Source: Isoetes taiwanensis
Taxonomy: Eukaryota > Streptophyta > Lycopodiopsida > Isoetales > Isoetaceae
Assembly: GCA_021234155.1 (NCBI GenBank)
Contig: JAJEKV010000034.1
Coordinates: 10,059,614-10,123,613, forward strand
Direction of reading: 5' to 3'
Length of the DNA stretch: 64,000 nt
The position numbers and the translations under genes were made by a program. The notes below the pieces were generated by a model. It was given only the letters and a program-made list of their open reading frames with translations, was not told where the DNA came from and searched no databases. Shown here in pieces: positions 33,260 through 44,336 of the stretch. Within the stretch, counting starts at the first letter, position 1. The number at the start of each line of letters is the position of its first letter.

Positions 33260-34080
33260 GGAAAGTGTCTTCGCATTGTTTCCTGGAATTGTAGGGGCTT
33301 CCCGTGGCAGAAGGGCAGTGGCTTGAATGGGATCGCGACAGACATGGACATCGTCTTCCTGCAGGAGACATGGGAGTATGAAGGGCATCGATTGCCAGAC
33401 ATTCGAGGATATCAGCATTTCTCACTTGCTAATGAGCGCCATGGCAGACGCGGGTACGGTGGAGTGGCTTGCTACTTTAGGGATGCCTTAGCATGCAAGA
33501 TCACCCGCTACATGTGGGTAATGGTATTAGAGCCTGGTCATGTCCCATTGTTTCTTGCTAGCTGCTACATTCCCCATGCAGGCTCTAAGTTCTACCAGGT
33601 ACATGATGCGTAGACACGGATGTCCAGATGCCGTATAGGGAACTGTATGATGACATAGACCGCTATAATCAGCAGGGACAAGTGTTTTTGCTTGGAGATT
33701 TCAATGCTCGTACGGCGCAGTTGCAGTCGGTGACCTTCCAAGGTGACGATAATGCTGATCCGCTTTGGCTTGAGACAGCCGCTATTCAGAATACACGGCA
33801 CTCCCAGGATATGGTGGCTAGACCATTTGGCAGGCAGCTGGTCCAGCTCTGCCAGGTTTTTGACATGGTAATTTGTAATGGTATGCAGCGATGGCCACAC
33901 TCAGGGGGTGTTACTTGCAGGAGTGATAGGCAGGAAGGGGGAGCTAGTGTGTTGGATTACCTTCTCGCTCCGGTAGCAGCACTTGACATGGTTACACACC
34001 TCTCCATTGGCACAAGCACAGGGGATGAGGAGGCTTTGTCAGATCACTACCCGCTTTATGTCACGCTGAATTGGGAGCAC
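33260..34080 (+). pseudogene. LINE ORF2 endonuclease domain
   Basis: The frame opens directly after the ORF1 stop with LRIVSWNCRGF, continues to DMDIVFLQETW (catalytic Glu), then YGGVACYFRD. After a frame change near 33,610 come FLLGDFNART (metal-binding Asp/Asn) and GTSTGDEEALSDHYPL (catalytic SDH). These are the apurinic/apyrimidinic endonuclease signatures of LINE ORF2. The protein nicks target DNA for target-primed reverse transcription. No in-frame ATG separates it from ORF1. Confidence 0.85.
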
Positions 34081-34859
34081 TCAATAGCGGAGACACTGCA
34101 AAGGGGGCGTGGAGGGTTACCATACATCCCACGCCATCGCGTGGGGGACAGTATGAATCTGTGTTGGTGCGGGAGTTACAGGGGTTTGATAGCTTCTACA
34201 CACTGCAAGACAGGTGTGCATGGCTGGTGAGGGCGCTGCTTGCAGCTGCTGAGGCTTCCTTTGCAGTGAAGGGCCCTCCAAGGAGGGACACCGCGCATTT
34301 TCCTGAGAACCCGTGGTTTGATGCTGATTGCAAGGCTCTAAAGAGCCAGCTGCGCTTGGTCATAGATCCACAGTTGCGGCCTCAGGCCCTGCAAGACTAT
34401 AAGCTCTTCCTAAAAGCCAAGAAGGGGAGATACATGGCAGAAACCCAGGAGCGCTTGTTTGACATGCTCATGGCAGAGCCAAAAGCTTTTTGGCGTAAGG
34501 TGTTATACAAGAAGCGCCAGGTGGCTGGTAATGTAAGTGTGGAGCAATGGATGCACCGCTTGCAGGAGTTATATGACCCCCCAGGAGCTAATGCCAGGGT
34601 CCCGGATCGTAGGAGAGGCAAGTACCACGCGGGGAGGATGTTCAAAGAAGGTCTCGTGCATCCGGGCTTAATGGCAAGGCAAAGGATTTACGGGGGCTGC
34701 AGTCGAAGCTGTTGAAATGGGGTGGCCCATCCGGTGGTAGGGCCCCGACGGTGATCATTAACCGTGCTCGAGCGAGGGGCTCCCCGTGAGTGGATGGTTA
34801 GTAAGGTTGTTCCCTGCTCATAAAGCCGGGTAATACTGGATGGCCGGGCGAATTACCGG
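34081..34859 (+). pseudogene. LINE ORF2 linker between endonuclease and reverse transcriptase
   Basis: A 214-codon frame from about 34,071 covers the linker: FDADCKALKSQLRLVIDPQL and KKGRYMAETQERLFDMLMAE, LINE-like text before the RT (family form: WFDxECRxxRxxLR...). The frame degenerates after 34,640, where the first RT blocks (…VAWKxGxxxDPxNYRxI) should lie. The text before 34,860 retains only NYRMIMVSSLF-like remnants. The N-terminal RT blocks are frameshifted. Confidence 0.7.
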
Positions 34860-35672
34860 ATGATTATGGTAAGCTCGCTGTTTGCAAAGCTCCTGGCAGG
34901 GGTGGTGGAGAAGAAACTTACTAAGTGGGCCGAGGAGGCAGGGGTGCGGGCAATTGGCCAGGCAGGCTTTCGCCCAGCTCACTCCACGACCGACCATATC
35001 TTCACTTTGAGAGTGTTGATGGAGGCAAGCCGGAATGAGCGACAGGACTTGTATTGCTGCTTTGTAGATTTTAAGACTGCATATGATACCGTCCCCAGAG
35101 ACATACTGTGGCAGAGGTTGCAAGAATTGCGAGTTCCACAGGAGTTGCAGAATGTGGTGCACCAGCTTTATGATGGGATTTATGCTGCACTGCCTTATGA
35201 GGATCGGCGGGTAGCTAGCACTATGGGAGTTAAGCAGGGCTGCCCGTTGTCTCCAACGCTTTTTGGGTTGTATATTGATAGCTTGGAGACGTGGATGCAG
35301 CACCATGGGGGAGCCGGGGTGCAATTATCTGATGCGACCTCTGTGAGCCAGTTACTATATGCGGATGATGTAGCTTTGCTAGCTCATACGGCCAGCAGTA
35401 TGCAGCAGCATTTGGATGCCCTCAGTGGGTTCTGTGGGGCAACGGGAATGACAGTGAACTTGCACAAAACTAAGCTTCTCGCGATCCTGTCCTCGCAACA
35501 CCCTATCCCGGAGTTCTATTACAGGGGACAGGAAGTGGAGATGGTGCGGAGCTTCAAGTATCTGGGAATTGATTTCACTACTAACATGCTGTGGGATGAG
35601 TGTGTGGAGAGAAGAGCCAGTGCAGGCTGGAAGGCTTTATATATGGTAAAAACAAAGCGTGTTGCCGGATAG
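34860..35672 (+). pseudogene. LINE ORF2 reverse transcriptase domain
   Basis: A 270-codon frame with IGQAGFRPAHSTTDHIFTLR, LYCCFVDFKTAYDTVPRDIL (first catalytic Asp), GVKQGCPLSPTLFGLYID, LLYADDVALLAHT (catalytic YADD) and FKYLGIDFTTN. All core RT blocks from the fingers-palm on are present and uninterrupted, so this is the best preserved part. The frame breaks at 35,672 and resumes as RALVERSLLYGVEVWGP, normal LINE text. Confidence 0.93.
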
Positions 35673-36410
35673 ATCTGCGGATCGGGCGAGGAGAGCACAC
35701 CCGTTTAGAGCTTTGGTTGAGCGGTCTTTGCTATATGGGGTGGAGGTTTGGGGCCCAGCAGTTAGCAAAAATACGTGGGATAGGTTGGAAAGGGTGCAGA
35801 AAGCTTTCTTGACATATAGCTTGGGAGTGAAGGACACCGTACCGTATCAGATTTTGTTGTATGAGACGGGGTTCTGGCCTTTACAGCATTCTGCTATGCG
35901 AAGGCATCTTACTTGCTTCCATAAGGTGGATGGGATGGATGAGCATCGCTTGCCCCCACAGGCCGTGTTGTTAACGCAGGCCCCTGCTGGTCAAGAGGGT
36001 ATGGCACGAAAGCAATCGTAAGGGATGGTTTAGGAGGTGGTCTATGGATTACCAAATGGATGGTGGCACGCGCAGATTCTCGATGCATGAGAATGGGCAA
36101 TTGGATGCGGGCTATGCTGCCACTCTGTGGGATGCCTCTACTCTTGCAAAGCCCAAGACAGAGCACTATCACGCTCAGATTAATCCCAGCCTTGAGCATG
36201 GACCCCATCGGTACTTGAAAGCACACATCTCTGTGAAGAAACGGAGAGCTATTGCCGCCATAAGGACGGGTTCCCATTACCCGTAATTGAGACAGTTTGG
36301 GGGGGTGAATGGCGGCACGGGATCCCCGGGGAGGAGAGGATATGTCGTTGTTGTGAGATGCACGTGATAGAGGATGAGCACCATGCCCTCAGGGCGGTGC
36401 CCAAAGATAT
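35673..36410 (+). pseudogene. LINE ORF2 C-terminal region with Cys/His motif
   Basis: Frames supply RSLLYGVEVWGPAVSKNTWD, LERVQKAFLTYSLGVKDTVP and HYHAQINPSLEHGPHRYLKA. RRAIAAIRTGSH and a Cys-rich end (ICRCCEMHVIEDEHH) follow. The same order appears in the fragment at 57,831-58,250, where the Cys/His motif is intact (CAYC ... ENERHTLLRC). Frame changes occur near 35,690, 36,010 and 36,290. Confidence 0.75.
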
Positions 36411-36999
36411 GCCCATGTCCGAAGCAAAGGCACACCGATCTTAGATGCTCGACACACCGCTACATCGTTACTCGCATCACCTATGGTAGCCGACCGGGAG
36501 CTTACATCCCAGAGATTTTACCGCGTCCGGGCTTGCTCTTCGGGGCATGGTATTTGAGAGCCTATTGTTAGGGTTTTTCCTCCCAAGTGGGGGTTTTTTC
36601 ATCCCGGTAGTAGGGTTCTACTGTACAGTTACATTGTTTGTTTTTGGTGTTGGGGTTTTTGGCTTTTTTGCCTGTTCTGTGCCGTCTCATAGGCCTCTGG
36701 CCTCCGTGGACGTTAAAATAAACTTCCTTCCTTCCTTCCTTCCTATGATTTAGAAATTGGCATTTTGGGTTATTTGTCCTGTTTTAGAGGATTTGGCGGA
36801 TTCGTTATCCTCGGCATGTAGGCCACAGAGATGATTAAGGTTTTTTCATTATCCGTCAAGATATTGTGTTTGTTATTTAAATTTGCTTGCTGGCGAAGAT
36901 GATATTGTTGATTATAGCAGATAGGAAGCGGATATGAAGACTGGAGCTCTGCACGATGCTTAAATATGGTTTTGAGGTATTTAGACGATAAGAATACAA

Positions 37000-37149
37000 A
37001 TGGAGGAGGAAGCTGTGATCGATGGATTTGAAAACTCCCAACTGATGCTTGGGCAGATCGAGTCTTATAGATCGTTTGTGGTTTCCTTACACATGCTGGA
37101 ATATTTCGGGCCACTAGAAGAATATGAGAAGGCTTACGTTGTCTTTCAG
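37000..37149 (+). CDS. Possible first exon of an unknown gene
   Basis: Fifty codons from an ATG, MEEEAVIDGFENSQLMLGQI through EEYEKAYVVFQ, are followed at once by a 5' splice-site match (CAG then GTGAAC at 37,150) and T-rich intron-like sequence. Composition is protein-like, with acidic and hydrophobic residues evenly mixed. I recognise no family and could not find a convincing second exon in the next 6 kb. A chance frame remains possible. Confidence 0.3.
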
Positions 37150-39826
37150 GTGAACTATGCATTTCGTTCTCTGCCACAAGTGTCATTTTTTTTTTTTTGG
37201 GTGTTCGTCATTTGTTCTTTCCAGAGGAGGAGCTTTGCTCTGGTCCTCCCCAGCAGAAGTCTGTGGGCCGTCTCTTCTCCTTTGGATCTTCACGGATCTG
37301 GAATGAGCCAATCGCTGGCCGTCCTAATTCACTGCCTGCTTCTACGCTATTTCAAATATCTTGCTTACTGGAGCTTCTTATTCTCTGCAGTTTCATATAC
37401 CCAGTTTGTTTCTTTGCCAGGAGCTGGATCTTCAAGTTTTGTGTTTGGCTATCGGTTAGTATCATCGAATTATTTTGGTTTATATGGCTTCGGAGCAAAC
37501 TAATAAGAACATTTGATCTGGAAGTTTCAAGCTCTAATAACACTACACTGAATTGGACAGATTGTAACATGCAATAAAGATTAGGGTTTTAACCCTGCGT
37601 ATCTCGCTTCTAAGAAAAATGGGAGCCATGCTGCCTCCTGAGCCGTCAGTATTGCATGCTAATGGCAATTCAGAAGTTATCTTTAGTTGACGAGCCACAT
37701 TTAGGTTTTTCATTCTTAGATTTGGATTCATGAATTCGTTGGTGCTCCGATTATGGTTTTTTTTTTTTTTGGTTGATTATTCTGTGGTACAGCAAGAGAT
37801 TATTCTTGCAATCTGTTAAGCTTTTGGATTCAATCTGTATGTGTAGATGAAATGGAAAGGAAGTAATTACGGCAGTTACTGGTCTATTATGGTATTAAAA
37901 AAATGCATGTATGATCCAGTAAGCTGCTTATGTTCTAGCAGCTTGGATTGGGGTAATTGTGTTATCTCTTTGTGTTTTCTGTATTTTAAACCTTATACTA
38001 TGCAGACAGTGGCAGCAGTGGCAATAGATAGAGTTAGCACTTCCTTTTACAGGCAACAATTGCAGCTTGCATTTCATGTTTTGAGGGATATTTTGAGGTA
38101 ATTGTGTTTGTTCCTTGGATTGTTTAGATACAAACGATTTTTGGCTGAAATATTCTTTGTATTAACATAATAAGCTTGATTGTAAGATGATCTGTGTGTT
38201 GTGCTGTTATGATGTGCATCCTATTCTATCTGGTTGCATTTGTCGCATTTTAGTCCAGATTTGATATGGCAGGGGATCGGTCAAGGAAATTTTTTGTGCG
38301 GTATGCATCTTTGGGCGATATGCATTTGGCCACTGTTTGTTTCTTGCTATGGTTGCTACATCTTTGAAACATGTTGTGAAACCTCTATCTCATATTCAAT
38401 TGATGTTCTCTCTTCATGATCTGCTGTTCATGCTTTATTTATATTACATGTAAACTTGCATGGGCTTAGCTTTCTGCTCAGATTAATAAGTATCAACACA
38501 ACCTCTGGATGGCATCTTCTCATTTCATCTTCTTGCTGTTCTACCTGCCACCTGATTGTGAATGTGTCTTCGTCTAGCATTTCTTACTTGATTGCCATAT
38601 CTAATCGTTTAGAAGTTGCACATAAAATGTGTTGTATTAGTTATATTATCCTTTTTAAAGACTGGAAATACTTTGCTCTATGGCATCAATGATTGTTGCA
38701 GGGAGGCCTTTGGTGGATATGGTGATGGTGGTAGCGTGGTGGGTTTGTGATGGTCGTATGTGGTGGTTGTGTGGTGGTGGGTGTCAAATGAAACAAAGAG
38801 CAATAGGGCGATTCCTATCATATTGGCGCCCATTCTTTACGAGGTACAAATCAAACTTTGTGTCATTCACTTCGAGTTTAGCACATGCTTAGTCTGTACA
38901 TTTATCCTTGATCCAAATTAATGTCTCTGGGCCAAACTGCATAACATTCTTAGGATGTTTGCAATTGTCCCAAGCTCATGTTCGAGGCTCATGGTTTTCT
39001 CAATCTGATTCTCACTGTTATTTGCAATGACCCACATTAGAAATTTTTATGTCTGTTATTTCAAGTTGGCAGTTTCGTGTTTGTTCATAGAAAGGTCCTC
39101 TAAGATTCACAAGGAATGGCATTTATGGAGCAGTGCAAGGGGGCTACTCAAGGCAAACATGAGTGTATTATTCTGTGCTTTTACATTCTGGTACTTTTGA
39201 TGAAGACAAGCTGGTGGGGGTGATGTAAACGAATGCTTCAATTTGTTTAGCTAAAAAAACCTTTCTCATGTTGAAATACGTTGTTTCATACGTCTCTCTG
39301 TTCTGGCTTTGTAAAGCAATGTCTAATAATGCAAAGTTGCTGTAGTTTTATTTGAAAGGTCTATGCATCTGTAAATGCAGCTCCCATAAAGGATGTGCCC
39401 CATATATATGCTTCTAAGTTTATGTCTTTGATCGCAGCTAAGATCTTTAGTGAACTAAAGTCGTGAGTGCTTTGTGAGCTTGCTTATTAGTCATATGGTA
39501 TCTAATACATTTGTTTATTCTGCAAGAACAACAATTTGGAACCACTCTTGCTTTAGGAAGCGTCCAATTGTCCCATTGCAACTAATGGATATCTTCAATA
39601 GTTGACACTGTAAGTGCTTTAAACTTACTTCTCATTCTCTGTGCCATGTAGTGCATACATGATCTAACAGATTTGGTAATTTTCTATGTCCCCATTAGCG
39701 AGCTTTTAATTAAGCTGAAGCATATAGAAAACAGACACCTAAAGCTAAGATAGGATCACTATACTCTAATATTTTGCCCTTTTGTTATATTTGCAATAAA
39801 TTGTTTATTCTTCAACTGTTTCGCTG
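37150..39826. other. No gene seen; intron-like T-rich DNA
   Basis: T-rich on the plus strand with many GTATGT- and TGCAG-like sites. There is a tggtgg-rich patch at 38,710-38,790. No open frame carries a recognisable domain. It could be a long intron of the candidate exon at 37,000 or simply non-coding. Confidence 0.4.
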
Positions 39827-40225
39827 TTTAAATTAAATTCCCCCCTAAAACCCCCTTTGGTTTTGGTGCATATTCACACGAGGGGTGACTCCGGGCAACG
39901 AGAGCTGTTGGATATGCATATTCACGACTTATTCTTTGATTTGGACCGTAGATAGCGATCCTCGTTTGTAGGGTATGCTCATACAAGTTTTTTTATACTG
40001 TATAATGAGAGTTGCGAAATACTATAAGGTTTGAGGCAATGTACTCAATTGTGTTGATTTCATGCATGTATTATACTGTTTTAGGAGGTATAAAAGGGGC
40101 TCTCGCTGCCCCGGAGTCATCCCCCGTGTGAATATGCACCAAAACCAAAGGGGGTTTTAAGGGGGAATTTAATTTAAAGTGTTGGATGGTGCTAACTAAC
40201 AAATATTTTTGGCCCCTTCGGGGCC
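39827..40225. mobile_element. Foldback/MITE-like element, family 1 copy 1
   Basis: An arm at 39,827-39,905 (tttaaattaaattccccc, ttggttttggtgcatattca) has its near-perfect inverse at 40,099-40,178, about 80 bp per arm around a 190-bp centre. Just right, ggccccttcggggcc at 40,211-40,225 also occurs, shortened, next to the related single arm at 44,168-44,336, so the family consensus probably extends beyond the arms. No target duplication identified. Confidence 0.75.
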
Positions 40226-41338
40226 TTGGGGATGGGTTAGAGATGGATGAAGAAAGTTGATGTATCCAACCAACCATAATGACAACACATCAATAAGGTC
40301 TTCGCCATGTGCAGGTGGTGGTTGCGCTGATGGTGGCGGGACTAATTGAACTTGATCTTCATTTATAGGGTTCTCTGGTATAGTAATAATGTTTGGATCA
40401 ACATCGTGTCGACTTCAGGTGTTAGAGGAATGTCATGTGGAATTGATGGATTGGAGATTCTATAGTCTGCATTAACATAAAGGAAAGAAATTGGTTAGAT
40501 TGATATTAATTTAGAAAATAGAACTTTAATAGCGAAATAAAATTGAATCAAATAAAAGCTTTTGACACTGATATGCTCTACAATAATGTTTTATTCACAA
40601 ACCATTGCATGAACATCAACGTTACTCTACAGTAACAATTGGTGAGGTTCATAAAGAATCAGTGACACTGTCTCATGGGTTGCCTGACTTTGGTTTAACA
40701 GGTGAAGAGAATCAGCCAATTTGGTGATGTGGAGTAGGTTTCCTATAATGGTCGGTGAAACGAGATCAAGAGTAGAGGTTTTGAAGCAAGCTTGCTCTGT
40801 TAGCGTTCCACGTGTTGTTGCTCACAATGAAACCATTGTTTATCAATCCATATAATTTTGGATGCTCTATCTCTAGCGTAAAGGTAATGCATGATTCACC
40901 TGCTGGTTCGATTAAAGTTACAAACCTACAGCATAAATGTATTCTTGTAGCCACCGTTTGACTGATCTGCATGATTCAGAAAAGGGCGTGGAATAATTCA
41001 CCTGTTGTGTGCACAAGAATCCGTTTGTTGATTGAAGCTAAAGGCTAGCTGCTATGAACAATCCGGCAGGCCAGGAATATCCAAGAGTTGGAAGCAAACA
41101 GAGGGTCTAAACTCTAGACTCTTTTTGAATCTGCAGCAAATCTTAGAACATATAAAGGGAACAAAGGCGGATTTTGCAGCACTACATTATTGAACCAGGA
41201 AACCAATACCTTGTAGAAAAAACCAATATGCTAACTGAAGAAACTTAAAAAAAAACGTATACCTTTGTAAGTGTGAACAAAAAATCCACCTCGTGGTAGC
41301 AAAAATCCACTCCGGCAACAAGAATCCAAGAGGGCAAG
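40226..41338. other. No gene seen
   Basis: AT-rich sequence without supportable genes or repeats. Confidence 0.5.
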
Positions 41339-41487
41339 TACACATGCACATGCACACATGCGCACACATGCACTTGCACTTGCACATGCACAGTACACAT
41401 GCACATGCATACATATGCACATACACGTGCACATGCACCTATATACACATGCACACACATGCACATGCACATGCATACACATGCGCA
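41339..41487. repeat. CACATG/CATGCA microsatellite
   Basis: About 150 bp of acatgcacatgcacacatg-type repeats, mostly alternating purine and pyrimidine. Open frames on both strands (His/Thr or Cys/Val/Met-rich) are by-products of the repeat. Confidence 0.95.
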
Positions 41488-42509
41488 GTGTTCATGCGCA
41501 AACATATGCAGAGAAAGACAACAACCCTCGGATTGTTCCAACCAACGAAAATCAACGGCCCATAAAGGGCGCACTCTAGAAATACTATTTAGTACACCTA
41601 AACGAATACAACAACGAAATCATAGAAAAACCATGTGAAAACCCGTATAAAAATCTAAGGGTAACCCCCTGTTATTGTGCTAGATATTTGATCTGAGAGC
41701 AGATAATCATCTAGATGCTCTAAGGTTTCATTTCTCACAATGGTGTCTTTGCATAGGCACAGTGGCATATGTAGAAGGAATAATAAAGGAATTCAGAAAC
41801 ATGAAAGTGGAGCACAACGCTCATTATAAAGTTTGATCAGTATATGTGCAGTCTAGATGCTATGTTCACACTATTTCTGTTGCGGCTATTTTGCTTATGT
41901 CTCTATTTATTAACATCACATGTTATTTAGCTCTTAGAGAACAGTTACCTTCTTCAAATCTATAGTGCTGAATGTATTCCAGGCATATTTGCATTTGGAA
42001 GGACAAACACATTCTACCAGTGTAGCAAGAATCTTCGAGGTGAGAAAATCATATCAAATTCTTCACGCAGCTTTGCAAATTTTTATATTGAGGGATAACT
42101 TCTTCATGATGGTCCATATCTCAGTTGCGGAATAGCAGATTCAAGTCATAATAAGCTTATTCCAGCAACTGTAAAATGATTTCTGTACCATCCAGTTGGG
42201 TTTAAATAATGTAAGTTGAATTCAAGAGTTGCTGAGGAACCTGTATGCAATATGTAGCATAATAACAGGGGGTTTTTTTTGTATTTTTATACGCTCTTTT
42301 CTATGGTTTTTCATATGATTTGATGGGCGTATTGCAACAGACCTACCGATCAGTACATCTAGAGTGCACACGGTATTCTTATATCTAAATGGCATATTTA
42401 TCTATGGTTTTGTAATGGTTCCATATTAGATATTATCTATTGACATGCAAGCATCGAGGTCCACTGTTTTAGGGTTCATGTAGGAAAGGGGCTTTTCGAA
42501 AAGCGGTTA
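41488..42509. other. No gene seen
   Basis: AT-rich sequence. No supportable feature. Confidence 0.5.
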
Positions 42510-42665
42510 GGGTTGCCAAATTTCCTTCGATTTCAGGAGGACAGAGCAGCGGTTGAAGCTATGCTTATGAAGGAGCGGTGGAAGCTAGGGTTGCCAAATT
42601 TCCTTCGATTTCAGGAGGACAGAGCAGCGGTTGAAGCTATGCTTATGAAGGAGCGGTGGAAGCTA
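42510..42665 (+). repeat. Exact 78-bp tandem duplication, in frame
   Basis: gggttgccaaatttccttcg begins two identical 78-bp copies at 42,510-42,587 and 42,588-42,665. The length is a multiple of three and the enclosing plus frame (MPNFLRFQEDRAAVEAMLMK) stays open through both. Identity implies a very recent duplication. I do not recognise the peptide. Confidence 0.9.
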
Positions 42666-42919
42666 TCAACAATGGAGCAATTCTTGCTTGCATCCTTGTC
42701 ACGGCAGAATATCTAGGTTGTAGAAGCGTGGATCTGTAGAACCTTGCGATATGGGCACTTGGAAAGGGAAAAACATCTGGCTGTCATTGCTCACAGATCG
42801 CTTTTGCCCAACCGCTTTTTAATGACGAGGTAAGGATTGATAATAAGGTTGTTTTGCATTTCTGTATCAGGTTGTTCCGAAGGGGTTTGCCACTATTTCC
42901 AACATTGACATTGACTCAG

Positions 42920-43175
42920 ATCTGGAACAACATGGAATGCCGATTTCCAGAGAAGTTGTATATGCCCTCATACAGAAATGCATAAAAAAACCAGATTTGG
43001 GCATGTGCAGATGTGTAGAGGCTTTAATGGTTTGCAATTATTGATGCCCATATGCCAAGCTTGGGGAACTGGATTTGGCCTTTCAGTTTTATGATAAAAT
43101 GCAGCATCTGGGCACTGAGCCAGATAAATTTACATTCTTAAGCACGTTGAAGGGTTGCAGCATCACAAGCCACTA
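42920..43175 (+). pseudogene. Pentatricopeptide-repeat (PPR) protein relic
   Basis: Plus-strand text GMPISREVVYALIQKCIKKP and DLGMCRCVEALMV is a PLS-class PPR N-terminal region. After a stop and frame change come YAKLGELDLAFQFYDKMQHL and GTEPDKFTFLSTLKGCS, the canonical alternation 'AxxxFxxMxxxGxxPDxxTFxxxLKAC'. Plant PPR proteins of this class act in organelle RNA editing or processing. Only about two repeats survive, with a stop codon between, so it is a truncated pseudogene. The wording of the first block is of a style I associate with fern PPR genes. Confidence 0.75.
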
Positions 43176-44167
43176 TTTCAATTTCATTCAACCTGTTCTT
43201 ACATATCTCAGGAATTCCATGTTGTATTGCTCTTTATATTTTTTGTCTGACGGCATTCTCCCTCATCATTTGAGATGAAACAAGGATCTGCAGCAGCATA
43301 GACACCCACAACTGGGTATGTATTTGGTTCTGTAAGTTAAATTCTTGCTTTCATTCCAAATGCTAAGAGGATTGCTTTTTCTAAAAAATCTAGGTTCGCA
43401 TAAAGCCAAGATACATTTGAAGCTTCAGGTCACATGGGTCCAAGATACATTTGCTTCTTGACTTTTCGGGCCTTCTCTATTCCATGTTATTTGATAATCA
43501 TACTTATATTGAAGCTACTTCTAAGACCTTGAAAAAGGCCGGTATCTATGCCAATAACAACGATTCACAATCTTATTCTTACTATTGCATCCATGGTATT
43601 GGATGCTGGCAAGTAGCTATGCTGGAAATGCAACATAACAGATGGATATGGGATGATCCTTGTCTGTGAAAATGCGTCCTTTATTCTTGGGCAATGCCAT
43701 CACTGTATCTTCCATCCAATATAATCATTTTCAGGTTGTTTTGAAGCACATGCAGCAAAACGTAGAGTTGTGTATGTTTTGGTTCTCTTTGTTGGTTTTT
43801 ATTATTCTATCATAGTGTAGATCATTTCTCTAGGCTATAACTACCATACAAGCTAGTAAGCCTGGGATGATGCCTCTATTTTGTGGACTTGGTTAGAGTT
43901 GGAACATAAACTATTATGGCTTTTTGCCACAGGGATTTTCAAATAGGTCTTTCAAGAGATTTTAATATTCTCACAACTCCAATGACAAGGATGATGCTCT
44001 CAAGGGATTTTGATATATATAATTATATTACATTATGCTTTAATATTATAGTTACTCATGTTTCATTTTACTATATTCCCTTTTTTTTCTTAATGCTGCA
44101 TATTACATAACACATATTGCTACATGTTTTAAATGTCTTTTATATTCTCACGTCTGTTTTTTTTTAT
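43176..44167. other. No gene seen
   Basis: AT-rich sequence after the PPR relic. No further PPR repeat is visible. Confidence 0.5.
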
Positions 44168-44336
44168 GGCCCGAAGGGCCAAAAATTTTTTTTAGTATAA
44201 TAACCGACACATAACTTCCATTGACATTAATAAATATAACCATTGGATCCAACACATTTAAATTAAAATCCCCCTTAAACCCCCTTTGGTTTGGGTGCAT
44301 ATTCACACGGGGGGTGACGTAGGGCAGCGAGAGCCC
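44168..44336 (+). mobile_element. Family 1 element, copy 2 (single arm)
   Basis: 44,257-44,336 matches the arms of the element at 39,827-40,225 (tttggtttgggtgcatattc, gggcagcgagagccc). The left portion contains ggcccgaagggccaaaaa, matching 40,200-40,225. The opposite arm is absent, so this is a solo or truncated copy. Confidence 0.7.

Larger units (their letters stand above)
31984..36744 (+). mobile_element. Non-LTR retrotransposon (LINE), near full length
   Basis: Plus-strand order: an ORF1 with coiled coil and L1-ORF1-like C-terminus, apurinic-type endonuclease, reverse transcriptase with YADD, a C-terminal Cys/His motif, and a 3' end GTGGACGTTAAAATAAAC followed by (TTCC)5 at 36,723-36,744. 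The simple-repeat tail in place of poly(A) is seen in several non-L1 LINE clades. Several frameshifts interrupt ORF2. The 5' end and a target duplication could not be fixed. A relative at 57,712-58,434 shares the C-terminus and 3' tail. Confidence 0.9.

Noticed and set aside
38265-38400. Short plus frame beginning MAGDRSRKFFVRYAS
   Set aside because: Too short, no splice-supported continuation, no family resemblance.
41187-41638. Cys/Val/Met- and His/Thr-rich open frames on both strands
   Set aside because: By-products of the CACATG microsatellite, not metallothioneins or Cys-rich peptides.
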